Shown here one piece after another: positions 1 to 6,643 of a stretch of DNA of 11,039 bases. The translations under genes were made by a program, and so were the position numbers. Under the pieces are notes generated by a model. That model was not told the DNA's origin. It saw nothing but the letters and a program-made list of their open reading frames with translations, and ran no database searches. Every line of letters starts with the position of its first letter. The stretch's first letter is position 1. The stretch is from Marinilabiliales bacterium (GTDB lineage Bacteria; Bacteroidota; Bacteroidia; Bacteroidales; F082): contig PKSW01000162.1 in the NCBI GenBank assembly GCA_002869465.1, forward strand, positions 1-11,039, written 5' to 3'.

Positions 1-54
1 CAGTTAAAGGAAGCATTAAAAAGAGTGGAAACAATTAAAGAACTGATCAAATGA
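1..54 (+). CDS. C-terminal end of an upstream gene, possibly an aromatic aminotransferase (partial)
   Basis: An open frame enters from the left edge and ends at TGA 52-54, giving only 17 residues (ending VETIKELIK). The stop overlaps the tyrA start in an ATGA arrangement, which shows the two genes are in one operon and translationally coupled. The residues are a charged amphipathic helix, which would suit the end of a PLP-dependent aminotransferase. In Bacteroidota a prephenate dehydratase and an aspartate/aromatic aminotransferase commonly precede tyrA and the DAHP synthase/chorismate mutase gene. The frame and stop are seen directly. The family assignment rests only on neighbourhood, because 17 residues cannot identify it. 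Confidence 0.6.
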   Translation, partial: QLKEALKRVETIKELIK

Positions 55-890
55 AAATTTGCATTATTGGATTGGGATTGATGGGTGGCTCGATGGCCAT
101 CGACCTGAAAAAAAGAAATTATGCCACGCATATCATTGGTTACGACCAAAGCAATTTGCATGCTCAAACGGCACAAAATATAGGCATCGTTGATGAAATT
201 ATGGAGATAGAAGATGCTGTGATCTCTTCTGATATGGTTGTTCTTGCCGTCCCGGCAGATGCCACGCTGGTCATATTGCCCAGGGTACTCGACCTGATCG
301 AAAACCAGGTAGTGACAGATGTGTGTTCAATAAAAGGTAATCTGGCAGAGCGCATCAAATACCACCAGAAAAGATCCAACTATGTGGCGGCCCACCCCAT
401 GGCCGGAACGGAACACACAGGACCCTGGGCCGCCAAATCGGGTATGTTTGATGGGAAAGCAGTGATATTTTGCGATGCAGAAAGCAGCAGTGAAGAAGCG
501 CTTCATACGGTAAGAGATATGTATGACCATTTGCATATGCGCCCGGTGTATATGAACTCATTTAACCATGATGCCCATGCGGCTTATATTTCGCATATTT
601 CACACATCAGCTCATTTGCATTGGCACTAACCGTGCTCGACAAAGAAAGAAACGAGAAAAATATATTTGACCTGGCAAGTGGTGGATTTGATTCCACGGT
701 CCGGCTCGCAAAAAGTTCTGCCGATATGTGGACGCCTATTTTTGCCCAAAATGCAGATAATGTGGTGACAGTGCTGGATACGTATATCAGCAAACTACAG
801 GACTTTAAAAAAGCCATCGAAGAAAATAACAAAACTACTATCAATCAATTAATTACTGAAGCAAATAAGATCAAAAAGGTCTTATCTTAA
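51..890 (+). CDS. tyrA: Prephenate dehydrogenase (tyrosine branch)
   Basis: This enzyme oxidatively decarboxylates prephenate to 4-hydroxyphenylpyruvate with NAD+, the committed tyrosine step, in the cytoplasm. The 279-residue protein has an N-terminal Rossmann fold: GLGLMGG at 7-13 is the dinucleotide-binding loop, and D32 in GYD after the second strand suggests NAD+ over NADP+. DVCSIK (90-95) and HPMAG (115-119, with the expected catalytic His) form the active site. The helical C-terminal domain carries SHISH (181-185) and a segment with R218 (GGFDSTVRLAKSSADMW region, 211-227), where TyrA enzymes bind the prephenate carboxylate. It is close to the minimal length of the family and has no fused chorismate mutase or ACT domain. 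Its start overlaps the upstream stop (ATGA), and the DAHP synthase/chorismate mutase gene follows after 12 nt, so its substrate-producing enzyme is encoded next door. No internal damage was seen. Confidence 0.95.
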   Translation: MKICIIGLGLMGGSMAIDLKKRNYATHIIGYDQSNLHAQTAQNIGIVDEIMEIEDAVISSDMVVLAVPADATLVILPRVLDLIENQVVTDVCSIKGNLAERIKYHQKRSNYVAAHPMAGTEHTGPWAAKSGMFDGKAVIFCDAESSSEEALHTVRDMYDHLHMRPVYMNSFNHDAHAAYISHISHISSFALALTVLDKERNEKNIFDLASGGFDSTVRLAKSSADMWTPIFAQNADNVVTVLDTYISKLQDFKKAIEENNKTTINQLITEANKIKKVLS

Positions 891-902
891 AAAAAAGAAA
901 TC

Positions 903-2021
903 ATGGAAGTACAACTCGATATCAGAAAATTTTCAGACTGGGAAATCGGAAATACCGATAAACCATTTTTAATCGCCGGTCCATGCAGTGCTGAAACTGA
1001 AGAGCAAACCCTTAAATCAGCACATGAATTAAACAGGCTGGGCATACAGGTATTCAGGGCCGGGATATGGAAGCCCCGCACACGCCCTAACTCATTTGAG
1101 GGTGTGGGTAGCAAAGGCTTGAAATGGCTGAAGAAAGTAAAAAAAGAAACCGGTATGCTCACCAGCACCGAAGTCGCCAATGTGAAACATGTATACGAAT
1201 CATTACGAGCTGGTGTAGATATATTGTGGATTGGGGCCCGGACTTCAGCCAATCCGTTTGCCATGCAGGAAATCGCCGATGCCTTGCAGGGAATGGATAT
1301 CCCAGTATTTGTAAAAAACCCGGTGAATCCAGATGCCGATTTATGGTTAGGAGCCATTGAAAGACTTCAAAAAGCAGGCATCTCAAGGATCGGGGCCATA
1401 CACCGTGGATTTTCAAGTTTCGATCACAGCATCTATCGCAACCCACCCTCATGGCAAATACCCATTGAACTGAAAAGGAGGATACCTGACCTGCCCATTA
1501 TTTGTGATCCGAGCCATATCGGTGGCAAAAGAGAACTACTGCAAAGCATTTCGCAAAAAGCAATGGACCTGAATTATGATGGACTGATGATCGAATCGCA
1601 TCCGGACCCTGATAATGCCTGGAGCGATGCACAGCAACAGGTTAGCGCAGCTTCATTACAGGTCATTATTGAAAGCCTCGTATTACGACAGGTGAAACCT
1701 GAAGGAATTTCATATGATACACTCGAAGATTTGCGTTTTAAAATCGACAAATACGACAATGAATTATTGGATATTTTACAAAAAAGAATGGAAGTAGCGG
1801 AATCTATTGGGGCCTATAAAAAGAAAAGCAATATGACCATTTTGCAGCCCAACCGTTGGGAAGAAGTAGTAGAAAATAGCCTTGTAAAAGGAAGGAAAAG
1901 AGATTTAAGTGATCGCTTCACATCCAAGATTTTCAAAGCCATACATGAGGAATCCATCAGCAAGCAAACTGCTATAATGAATGGACTGCCAAAATTAAAC
2001 GGTAGCAGTAAAACATCGTGA
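903..2021 (+). CDS. Bifunctional DAHP synthase (type I-beta) / chorismate mutase (AroQ type)
   Basis: This fusion catalyses the first step of the shikimate pathway (PEP + erythrose 4-phosphate to DAHP) and the conversion of chorismate to prephenate. Residues ~20-260 are a DAHP synthase/KDO8P synthase-type barrel: AGPCS (25-29, metal-ligand C28), KPRT (57-60), GAR (111-113), K138, HRGF (167-170), CDPSH (201-205, ligand H205), E231 and D242. Residues ~270-360 are an all-helical chorismate mutase. Aligned by eye with the E. coli P-protein, R278, R295, K306, R318 and Q355 fall where E. coli R11, R28, K39, R51 and Q88 lie. At 372 residues it matches the usual Bacteroidota fusion. It lacks the N-terminal ferredoxin-like domain of its paralogue at 8637, so feedback control probably acts through the mutase domain (inference). 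It directly follows tyrA. The symbol is left empty because naming of this fusion is inconsistent. Confidence 0.93.
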   Translation: MEVQLDIRKFSDWEIGNTDKPFLIAGPCSAETEEQTLKSAHELNRLGIQVFRAGIWKPRTRPNSFEGVGSKGLKWLKKVKKETGMLTSTEVANVKHVYESLRAGVDILWIGARTSANPFAMQEIADALQGMDIPVFVKNPVNPDADLWLGAIERLQKAGISRIGAIHRGFSSFDHSIYRNPPSWQIPIELKRRIPDLPIICDPSHIGGKRELLQSISQKAMDLNYDGLMIESHPDPDNAWSDAQQQVSAASLQVIIESLVLRQVKPEGISYDTLEDLRFKIDKYDNELLDILQKRMEVAESIGAYKKKSNMTILQPNRWEEVVENSLVKGRKRDLSDRFTSKIFKAIHEESISKQTAIMNGLPKLNGSSKTS

Positions 2022-2042
2022 TGTTAACTTTTCTCAAACTTT

Positions 2043-2073
2043 TTTGGAATTGTGTATTTTTTTTCCATCTTTG
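2043..2073 (+). promoter_or_regulatory. Bacteroidota-type promoter of the trp operon
   Basis: TTTG at 2043-2046 is followed, after exactly 19 nt, by CATCTTTG at 2066-2073. The Bacteroidota primary-sigma consensus is TTTG near -33 and TAnnTTTG near -7, separated by about 19-21 nt, so the upstream box is perfect and the downstream box differs only in its first T. The start of transcription would fall around 2078-2081, giving a 5' leader of about 16-19 nt before the leader-peptide ATG at 2097. The position, just after the previous operon and just before the attenuator, fits. Motifs and spacing are seen directly; activity is inferred. Confidence 0.65.
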
Positions 2074-2096
2074 TACCCATCAATTGAAATGAGAAA

Positions 2097-2162
2097 ATGA
2101 TTCAATCAAATAATACATCATGGTGGTGGCTTTTTTCACTCAGAAATAGTGAGAAAAGATAA
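2097..2162 (+). CDS. trpL: trp leader peptide, 21 aa with Trp-Trp-Trp
   Basis: ATG at 2097 opens a 21-codon frame ending at TAA 2160-2162. The peptide begins MIQSNNTS, has three consecutive Trp codons (TGG x3, codons 9-11), then LFSLRNSEKR. Three adjacent Trp codons in so short a frame, between a promoter and a terminator in front of trpE, are very unlikely by chance. Its role would be to measure charged tRNA-Trp: slow decoding stalls the ribosome and favours the antiterminator. The stop codon lies inside the antiterminator segment, as the mechanism requires. There is no Shine-Dalgarno sequence, which is normal for the phylum. A three-codon frame ATG-AGA-AAA-TGA (2089-2100) overlaps its start by ATGA, possibly by chance. 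The product itself is probably unstable and without other function. Confidence 0.88.
   Translation: MIQSNNTSWWWLFSLRNSEKR
2131..2157 (+). promoter_or_regulatory. Attenuator segment 1:2 pause hairpin
   Basis: TTTTTTCACT (2131-2140) pairs with AGTGAGAAAA (2148-2157) over 10 bp, including one G-U pair (2135:2153), around the 7-nt loop CAGAAAT. It starts right after the Trp codons. If the leader is not being translated, this hairpin would occupy segment 2 and so favour the downstream terminator. By analogy with enterobacterial trp leaders it could also pause RNA polymerase until the ribosome catches up (inference). Confidence 0.7.
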
Positions 2163-2201
2163 CCTATCAATAAAGAAATTTAAACGGCTTGTCGAACTCA
2201 C
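2149..2201 (+). promoter_or_regulatory. Attenuator segment 2:3 antiterminator
   Basis: GTGAG (2149-2153) pairs with CTCAC (2197-2201). After a 4x3 internal loop, GATAA (2158-2162) pairs with TTGTC (2189-2193, one U-G pair). After C2188 bulges out, CC (2163-2164) pairs with GG (2186-2187). These 12 base pairs occupy 2186-2201, which includes most of the 5' arm of the terminator, so the two structures exclude each other. The 2:3 helix shares 2149-2157 with the pause hairpin. Pairings were found by eye; the relative free energies were not computed. Confidence 0.7.
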
Positions 2202-2217
2202 GGCAAGCCGTTTTTTT
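2182..2217 (+). terminator. Intrinsic terminator of the trp attenuator (segment 3:4)
   Basis: The arms AAACGGCTTGTCG (2182-2194) and CGGCAAGCCGTTT (2201-2213) form a 13-bp stem with a single G-U pair (2192:2203) and the six-base loop AACTCA. The run of seven T residues at 2211-2217 completes a strong Rho-independent terminator. It ends immediately before the first possible trpE ATG (2218) and lies downstream of the trp promoter, so it must act conditionally on the trp operon rather than end the preceding one. Confidence 0.93.
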
Positions 2218-2229
2218 ATGCAGCAACTT

Positions 2230-3639
2230 ATGACACAAAAGATAATAACAATACAATCTCACAGTAAAAGGCACCTGGCTGATATGATCACACCTGTAGG
2301 CCTCTATCTGAAAATGCGGGATACATTTAACGGAGGGCTACTGCTTGAAAGCTCAGATTACCAGACGAAAGAAAATTCCTATTCATTCCTTTGCTTCGAC
2401 CCGATCGTCGGTTTTAAGATAGAGAACGACCAGCTTACTTTTTCAGAAAAAGAGTTTAAAAAGGTCCAGAACATTTCTGATGTGAAAGGAAAAGCCGTTG
2501 ATAAAATTCAGGCATTCATCGAAAACATTGAGATCAAAGGAGATGATATATCGATTAGATATGGCGGCTTTTTTGGCTATACCACTTTTGATGCGATTCC
2601 CTACTTTGAAAATATTTCATTTGATGAAGATAAAAAGAGCCTGCAGATTCCGGAAATGCAATATTCGCTTTTCAGGGTTGTAATTGTCATCAACCATTTC
2701 AATAATGAGCTTTTTGTCATTCTGAACCATACAGACGATCAAAAACCAGATTTCTCTGAGATTGATGTGTTATTGAATAAAATTGATAACCCTGCATTTA
2801 GTTTTAACGCCCTGGGCAATGAAACTTCATCAACGGATGAAAATGAGTTTAAAGAGCTGGTGAAAAAAGCCAAATATCATTGCCAGCGAGGCGATGTGTT
2901 TCAGTTGGTGTTATCTAAAAGATTTTCACAACAATTCAATGGCGACGATTTCAACGTTTACAGGGCATTGCGGTCGATCAACCCTTCACCCTATTTGTTC
3001 TATTTCGATTATGGTGGATTCCGCATCTTTGGCTCTTCACCCGAAGCACAGCTGATCATCAATGATGGTAAAGCGCAAATTCATCCCATTGCTGGTACTT
3101 ATCGTCGTACAGGTGACGATGAAACTGACCGGTTGGCAGCCATTGAATTATCAAAAGATCCTAAAGAAAACTCGGAACACGTGATGCTGGTCGACCTGGC
3201 CAGAAATGACCTGAGTAGAAATACTAAAAAAGTGCATGTAGAAACCTATAAGGAGATACAGTATTTCAGTCATGTGATACACCTGGTTTCTAAAGTGGAA
3301 GGCGAATTGGACGCTGGAAGCAAAAGCATGAGGATTTACGCTGATACATTTCCTGCAGGCACACTTTCAGGTGCCCCGAAATACAAGGCTCTTGAATTGA
3401 TTGATAAATATGAAAAGGAGAACAGAAGTTTTTATGGTGGCGCCATTGGGTTCTTAAAATTAAATGGCGAACTGAATCATGCCATCCTCATTCGTTCATT
3501 CCTGAGCATGAACAACACACTGTATTACCAGGCTGGAGCCGGTATTGTCATTGACTCTAGTGAAGAAAAGGAATTACAAGAAGTGAAAAATAAATCTGAA
3601 GCATTGCGGAAAGCGATCATCATGGCAAATGAAATATAA
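2230..3639 (+). CDS. trpE: Anthranilate synthase component I
   Basis: TrpE converts chorismate to anthranilate using ammonia delivered by the TrpG glutaminase subunit, the committed tryptophan step. With the chosen ATG (2230) it has 469 residues. LLLESSDY (37-44) is the conserved LLES-type element involved in Trp feedback binding. The chorismate-utilising domain shows IAGTYRR (287-293), HVMLVDLARNDLSR (317-330), FPAGTLSGAPK (374-384), GGAIGF (403-408) and AGAGIVIDS (435-443), so the active site looks complete. The frame stays open back to a GTG at 2149, but that segment is the attenuator and leader. ATG 2230 places the N-terminus (MTQKIITIQ, then LADMITPV) about where I remember other Bacteroidota TrpE proteins starting; ATG 2218, directly after the terminator T run, is a four-residue-longer alternative. 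trpG follows after 1 nt. Expression is expected to be controlled by the attenuator. Confidence 0.95.
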   Translation: MTQKIITIQSHSKRHLADMITPVGLYLKMRDTFNGGLLLESSDYQTKENSYSFLCFDPIVGFKIENDQLTFSEKEFKKVQNISDVKGKAVDKIQAFIENIEIKGDDISIRYGGFFGYTTFDAIPYFENISFDEDKKSLQIPEMQYSLFRVVIVINHFNNELFVILNHTDDQKPDFSEIDVLLNKIDNPAFSFNALGNETSSTDENEFKELVKKAKYHCQRGDVFQLVLSKRFSQQFNGDDFNVYRALRSINPSPYLFYFDYGGFRIFGSSPEAQLIINDGKAQIHPIAGTYRRTGDDETDRLAAIELSKDPKENSEHVMLVDLARNDLSRNTKKVHVETYKEIQYFSHVIHLVSKVEGELDAGSKSMRIYADTFPAGTLSGAPKYKALELIDKYEKENRSFYGGAIGFLKLNGELNHAILIRSFLSMNNTLYYQAGAGIVIDSSEEKELQEVKNKSEALRKAIIMANEI

Positions 3640-3640
3640 C

Positions 3641-4213
3641 ATGAAAAAGATACTGATCATAGATAATTACGATTCCTTTACATACAACCTCGTGCAGATC
3701 GTTGACGAGAATTTTAAAGGAAGTTATACTATTAAACGAAACGATGAAATTGACTTAGAAGAAGTTGACGCATACGATGGTATTATTCTATCACCCGGGC
3801 CCGGTATTCCCGATGAAGCCGGTCTATTGAAACAAATCATTGCAACCTACGGCCCGACAAAAAAAATATTTGGTGTTTGTCTCGGTTTGCAAGCTATCGG
3901 TGAAGTGTATGGTGCCAAACTTAAAAACCTAGATAAAGTATATCATGGTGTTAAAACAAAAATGCGTGTTGTGAATCGACCCGATTTGATTTTTAACAAC
4001 ATCCCATCTGAATTTGAAGCAGGAAGATACCATTCATGGATAGTCGATAAAGAAAATCTGCCTGAGTCCATTGAGATTACTTGCGTAGATGAGAATAATG
4101 AAATCATGGCTGCCAAACACAAGGAATTTGATGTGCGTGGTGTACAATTCCACCCTGAGTCGATATTAACGGAACACGGCCAGCAGATGATCATTAATTT
4201 TTTAAACTCCTGA
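3641..4213 (+). CDS. trpG: Anthranilate synthase component II (glutamine amidotransferase)
   Basis: This class I glutamine amidotransferase releases ammonia from glutamine and channels it to TrpE. With the start at ATG 3641 it has 190 residues, beginning MKKILIIDNYDSFTYNL, the standard opening of TrpG/PabA proteins. An upstream in-frame ATG at 3629 would add four residues inside the end of trpE and is less likely. SPGPGIP (51-57) is the oxyanion-hole region, C80 in GVCLG is the nucleophile, and H171/E173 in HPES complete the catalytic triad. It is a separate gene, neither fused to TrpE nor to TrpD. It lies 1 nt after the trpE stop and 1 nt before trpD. PabA-type use in folate synthesis as a second role is possible, since such subunits are sometimes shared, but nothing here shows it. 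Confidence 0.95.
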   Translation: MKKILIIDNYDSFTYNLVQIVDENFKGSYTIKRNDEIDLEEVDAYDGIILSPGPGIPDEAGLLKQIIATYGPTKKIFGVCLGLQAIGEVYGAKLKNLDKVYHGVKTKMRVVNRPDLIFNNIPSEFEAGRYHSWIVDKENLPESIEITCVDENNEIMAAKHKEFDVRGVQFHPESILTEHGQQMIINFLNS

Positions 4214-4214
4214 G

Positions 4215-5207
4215 ATGAAACAGATACTCAATCAGCTATTTGAACACCAGCACCTGGATAAAGAACAGGCAAGGGAAATATTGATCAATATTGCCAACCA
4301 ACAATACAATCCGTCACAGGTGGCCGCTTTCATCACCGTATTTCTTATGCGTTCCGTAAGTGTTGAGGAGTTGAAAGGATTCCGTGAAGCCCTGCTTGAG
4401 TTGTGTATTAAGGTTGACTTTTCAGAATTCAACACCATCGACCTATGTGGCACCGGCGGCGACGGTAAAAATACCTTCAACATTTCCACGCTTTCCTCAT
4501 TTGTGGTCGCCGGAGCAGGATACAAAGTAGCAAAACATGGCAATTATGGGGTTTCGTCAGTCAGTGGTTCGTCCAATGTACTGGAGCACCTGGGTTTTCG
4601 TTTTACAAATGATCATGACCTTTTAAAAAAACAACTCGAAAAAGCCAATATTGCGTTCCTGCATGCTCCCTTGTTCCACCCTGCCATGAAATCAGTGGCC
4701 CCTATCCGAAAAGAATTAGGTGTGAAAACCTTTTTCAATATGCTTGGACCGCTGGTAAATCCTTCCATGCCTCAGAACCAAATTGTTGGCGTGTTCGATT
4801 TAAAAGTTATGAGATTGTACCATTATATCTACCAGGATTTGAATCGCAATTATTCCATCATACATTCGCTGGACGGATATGACGAAATATCATTGACCAG
4901 CCCGTTCAAACTGATCGGGAATACCAAAGAAGAAATTATCGAACCCGAATCTATCGGATTGGCCAGGCTGAAAAAGGAGCAGATCACAGGGGGAGAATCT
5001 ATTGAAGATGCAGCTCAGATATTTATGAATGTATTAAGAAACAAGGCTACGTATGCTCAGAAAAATGTGGTTATAGCCAATTCGGCCATGGCTATCCAAT
5101 GCATCCATCCGGAATTACCAATTGAAGATTGTATCGACCAGGCCCGTGCATCCATTGAAGAAGGAAAAGCATTCCAATCATTTAACACACTATTAGCCAA
5201 CAATTAA
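4215..5207 (+). CDS. trpD: Anthranilate phosphoribosyltransferase
   Basis: TrpD transfers the phosphoribosyl group of PRPP to anthranilate, the second step of the tryptophan branch. The 330-residue protein has the usual small helical N-terminal part (~1-65) followed by the nucleoside phosphorylase-like fold. CGTGGDG (78-84) binds the PRPP pyrophosphate. KHGNYGVSS (107-115) and the SGSSNVLEHLG segment that follows are the next PRPP-site signatures. A HPAMKSVAPIRKELG block and FFNMLGPLVNP mark the anthranilate side, and a DGYDEISLT block carries the acidic metal-binding pair. Length and motifs are typical and intact. It lies 1 nt after trpG and 1 nt before trpC, which implies translational coupling. 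Confidence 0.95.
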   Translation: MKQILNQLFEHQHLDKEQAREILINIANQQYNPSQVAAFITVFLMRSVSVEELKGFREALLELCIKVDFSEFNTIDLCGTGGDGKNTFNISTLSSFVVAGAGYKVAKHGNYGVSSVSGSSNVLEHLGFRFTNDHDLLKKQLEKANIAFLHAPLFHPAMKSVAPIRKELGVKTFFNMLGPLVNPSMPQNQIVGVFDLKVMRLYHYIYQDLNRNYSIIHSLDGYDEISLTSPFKLIGNTKEEIIEPESIGLARLKKEQITGGESIEDAAQIFMNVLRNKATYAQKNVVIANSAMAIQCIHPELPIEDCIDQARASIEEGKAFQSFNTLLANN

Positions 5208-5208
5208 A

Positions 5209-6006
5209 ATGAATATACTCGATCAAATAGTCGCATATAAAAAACAGGAAGTCGCCGAAAGAAAGGAATTGTACCCGATCAAACTGCTGGAGAATTCATT
5301 ATACTTTTCTTCTCCTACCGTTTCCTTAAAAAAATATCTTGCCCGGGAAGACAAATCTGGCATCATTGCTGAATTTAAGCGAAAATCACCTTCCAAAGGC
5401 ATCATTAATGCCTATGCCGATGTGGAAGAAACCTCCATTGGATATATGCGAGCCGGAGCTTCTGCATTATCTGTTCTAACGGATAGCCATTTCTTTGGCG
5501 GTTCCGGTGAAGACCTGAAAACAGCCCGGAAATTCAATTTCTGTCCGATTCTCAGGAAAGATTTCACGATTGACGCTTACCAGGTATATGAAGCCCGTTC
5601 TATGGGTGCGGATGCCATTTTGCTGATCGCGGAAATACTCAGCGAAAAAGAAGTAAAGCAAATGGCTGACCTCGCCAAATCTCTCGAAATGGAAGTTTTG
5701 ATGGAAGTTCATTCGAAAGAACAGCTTCAAAAAGTATCCGGTTCTGTGGATATCATCGGCGTGAATAATCGCAACCTGCAAACCTTCGATGTGGACATTC
5801 AGACTTCTTACGAACTGCTCAACTATATTCCCGTTGAAACTTTTAAAATTTCTGAAAGTGGCATCAGCGATCCTGAGGTGGTATGTAAGTTGAAAGAGGC
5901 AGGTTATAATGGGTTTTTAATAGGTGAACTCTTCATGAAATCATCACATCCGGGTAAAAGGTGTTTAAAATTCATTGACGAATTAAACCAATTGGTTGAC
6001 TGCTAA
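5209..6006 (+). CDS. trpC: Indole-3-glycerol phosphate synthase
   Basis: TrpC closes the ring of carboxyphenylamino-deoxyribulose phosphate to give indole-3-glycerol phosphate with loss of CO2 and water. The 265-residue single-domain TIM barrel carries the known active-site blocks: EFKRKSPSKG (55-64, K57), LSVLTDSHFFGGS (88-99), LRKDFTID (115-122, K117 as expected general acid), LMEVH (164-168, E166 as expected base), VNNRNL (185-190) and SESGI (215-219) for phosphate and ring binding. It is not fused to trpF, unlike the E. coli enzyme. It starts 1 nt after the trpD stop. The gap to trpF (19 nt) is the largest inside the operon. Confidence 0.95.
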   Translation: MNILDQIVAYKKQEVAERKELYPIKLLENSLYFSSPTVSLKKYLAREDKSGIIAEFKRKSPSKGIINAYADVEETSIGYMRAGASALSVLTDSHFFGGSGEDLKTARKFNFCPILRKDFTIDAYQVYEARSMGADAILLIAEILSEKEVKQMADLAKSLEMEVLMEVHSKEQLQKVSGSVDIIGVNNRNLQTFDVDIQTSYELLNYIPVETFKISESGISDPEVVCKLKEAGYNGFLIGELFMKSSHPGKRCLKFIDELNQLVDC

Positions 6007-6025
6007 CCCATAAATTAGGAATAAG

Positions 6026-6643
6026 ATGCTTATAAAAGTATGTGGTATAGCTAATAGTGAGTTCCTTCACCGAATTGATGAAATGCACATCGATTTTATG
6101 GGTTTTATTTTTTATCCAAAATCAAAGAGATATGTGGAAAGCAAACTAATGGCTGAACAGATTCAAACTATTCCTAAAAGCATTAAAAAAATAGGCGTTT
6201 TTGTAAATGAGGATATTAAAAACGTCCTTCAAACAACCAAACGATATGCACTGGATTTCGTCCAGCTTCATGGTAATGAAGATGTTTCATTCGTCAAAAA
6301 TCTTTCAGGAGAAATTCCAGTCATCAAAGCTTTTCGGGTTGATGAAAATTTTGATTTTGATGAAACACGTCTTTTCGAGAATATATGCACCTACTTTCTC
6401 TTCGATACGAAGGATAAATTATATGGTGGTACCGGTAAAAAATTCGACTGGCAGTTGCTTAAAAAATACAAAGGAAAAACTTTATTCCTACTGAGTGGTG
6501 GCATCTCCCCGGATGATGCTTCAAGAATCAATCAGATAAGTCATCCGAAATTCGCAGGAATAGATATCAATAGCGGTTTCGAGACGGAACCGGGTATAAA
6601 AAATATAGATCAAATCAAGAATTTTATAAATCAAATCACATGA
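6026..6643 (+). CDS. trpF: Phosphoribosylanthranilate isomerase
   Basis: TrpF performs the Amadori rearrangement of N-(5'-phosphoribosyl)anthranilate, the step between TrpD and TrpC. The 205-residue barrel opens with LIKVCGIAN, whose C6 is the expected catalytic base; D127 in LFDTKD is the expected general acid. GFIFYPKSKRYV (26-37), VQLHGNE (79-85), GGTGKKFDW (134-142) and LSGGISPDDA (156-165) are the remaining family blocks, and GIDINSGFE near the C-terminus binds phosphate. An AGGA about 8 nt before the ATG, in the 19-nt gap, resembles a Shine-Dalgarno site, which is uncommon in this phylum and otherwise missing at the starts in this operon. The stop overlaps the trpB start as ATGA. Confidence 0.94.
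   Translation: MLIKVCGIANSEFLHRIDEMHIDFMGFIFYPKSKRYVESKLMAEQIQTIPKSIKKIGVFVNEDIKNVLQTTKRYALDFVQLHGNEDVSFVKNLSGEIPVIKAFRVDENFDFDETRLFENICTYFLFDTKDKLYGGTGKKFDWQLLKKYKGKTLFLLSGGISPDDASRINQISHPKFAGIDINSGFETEPGIKNIDQIKNFINQIT

Larger units (their letters stand above)
2079..2217 (+). promoter_or_regulatory. trp operon attenuator (leader transcript with leader peptide and alternative hairpins)
   Basis: The predicted leader RNA contains every part of a ribosome-mediated attenuator. A short reading frame (2097-2162) has three tandem Trp codons at 2121-2129. Four pairing segments follow: segment 1 at 2131-2140, segment 2 at 2148-2164, segment 3 at 2182-2201 and segment 4 at 2201-2213. Segments 1:2 form a pause hairpin, 2:3 an antiterminator, and 3:4 an intrinsic terminator. 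A ribosome stalled on the Trp codons reaches only to about 2135-2143 and leaves segment 2 free, so read-through into trpE follows. A ribosome at the stop codon (2160-2162) covers segment 2, so the terminator forms. The pairings were read directly by eye. The mechanism is inferred from the enterobacterial trp and his attenuators. The start coordinate is approximate. Confidence 0.9.

Noticed and set aside
887..1357. A 156-codon open frame on the minus strand opposite the DAHP synthase/chorismate mutase gene.
   Set aside because: It is the antisense shadow of a well-conserved enzyme gene and shows no recognisable domain of its own.
2012..2025. Small hairpin AACAT-CGTG-ATGTT followed by AACTTTTCT at the end of the DAHP synthase/chorismate mutase gene, a possible terminator.
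   Set aside because: Only 5 AT-rich base pairs, overlapping the stop codon, with no uninterrupted T run; too weak to call as an intrinsic terminator.
2083..2106. ATTGAA/TTCAAT inverted repeat around the leader-peptide ATG, which might sequester translation start.
   Set aside because: Six AT-rich pairs with a 12-nt loop would hardly be stable, and it is not needed for the attenuation mechanism.
2120..2130. ATGGTGGTGGC resembles the GGTGG core of a T-box antiterminator.
   Set aside because: No other T-box elements (stem I, specifier loop, full AGGGTGG...ACC block) are present; the bases are explained as tandem Trp codons.
3629..3640. ATG 3629 as the trpG start, overlapping the end of trpE.
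   Set aside because: ATG 3641 gives the standard TrpG opening MKKILIIDNYDSF; the extra four residues MKYN have no counterpart I recognise in the family.
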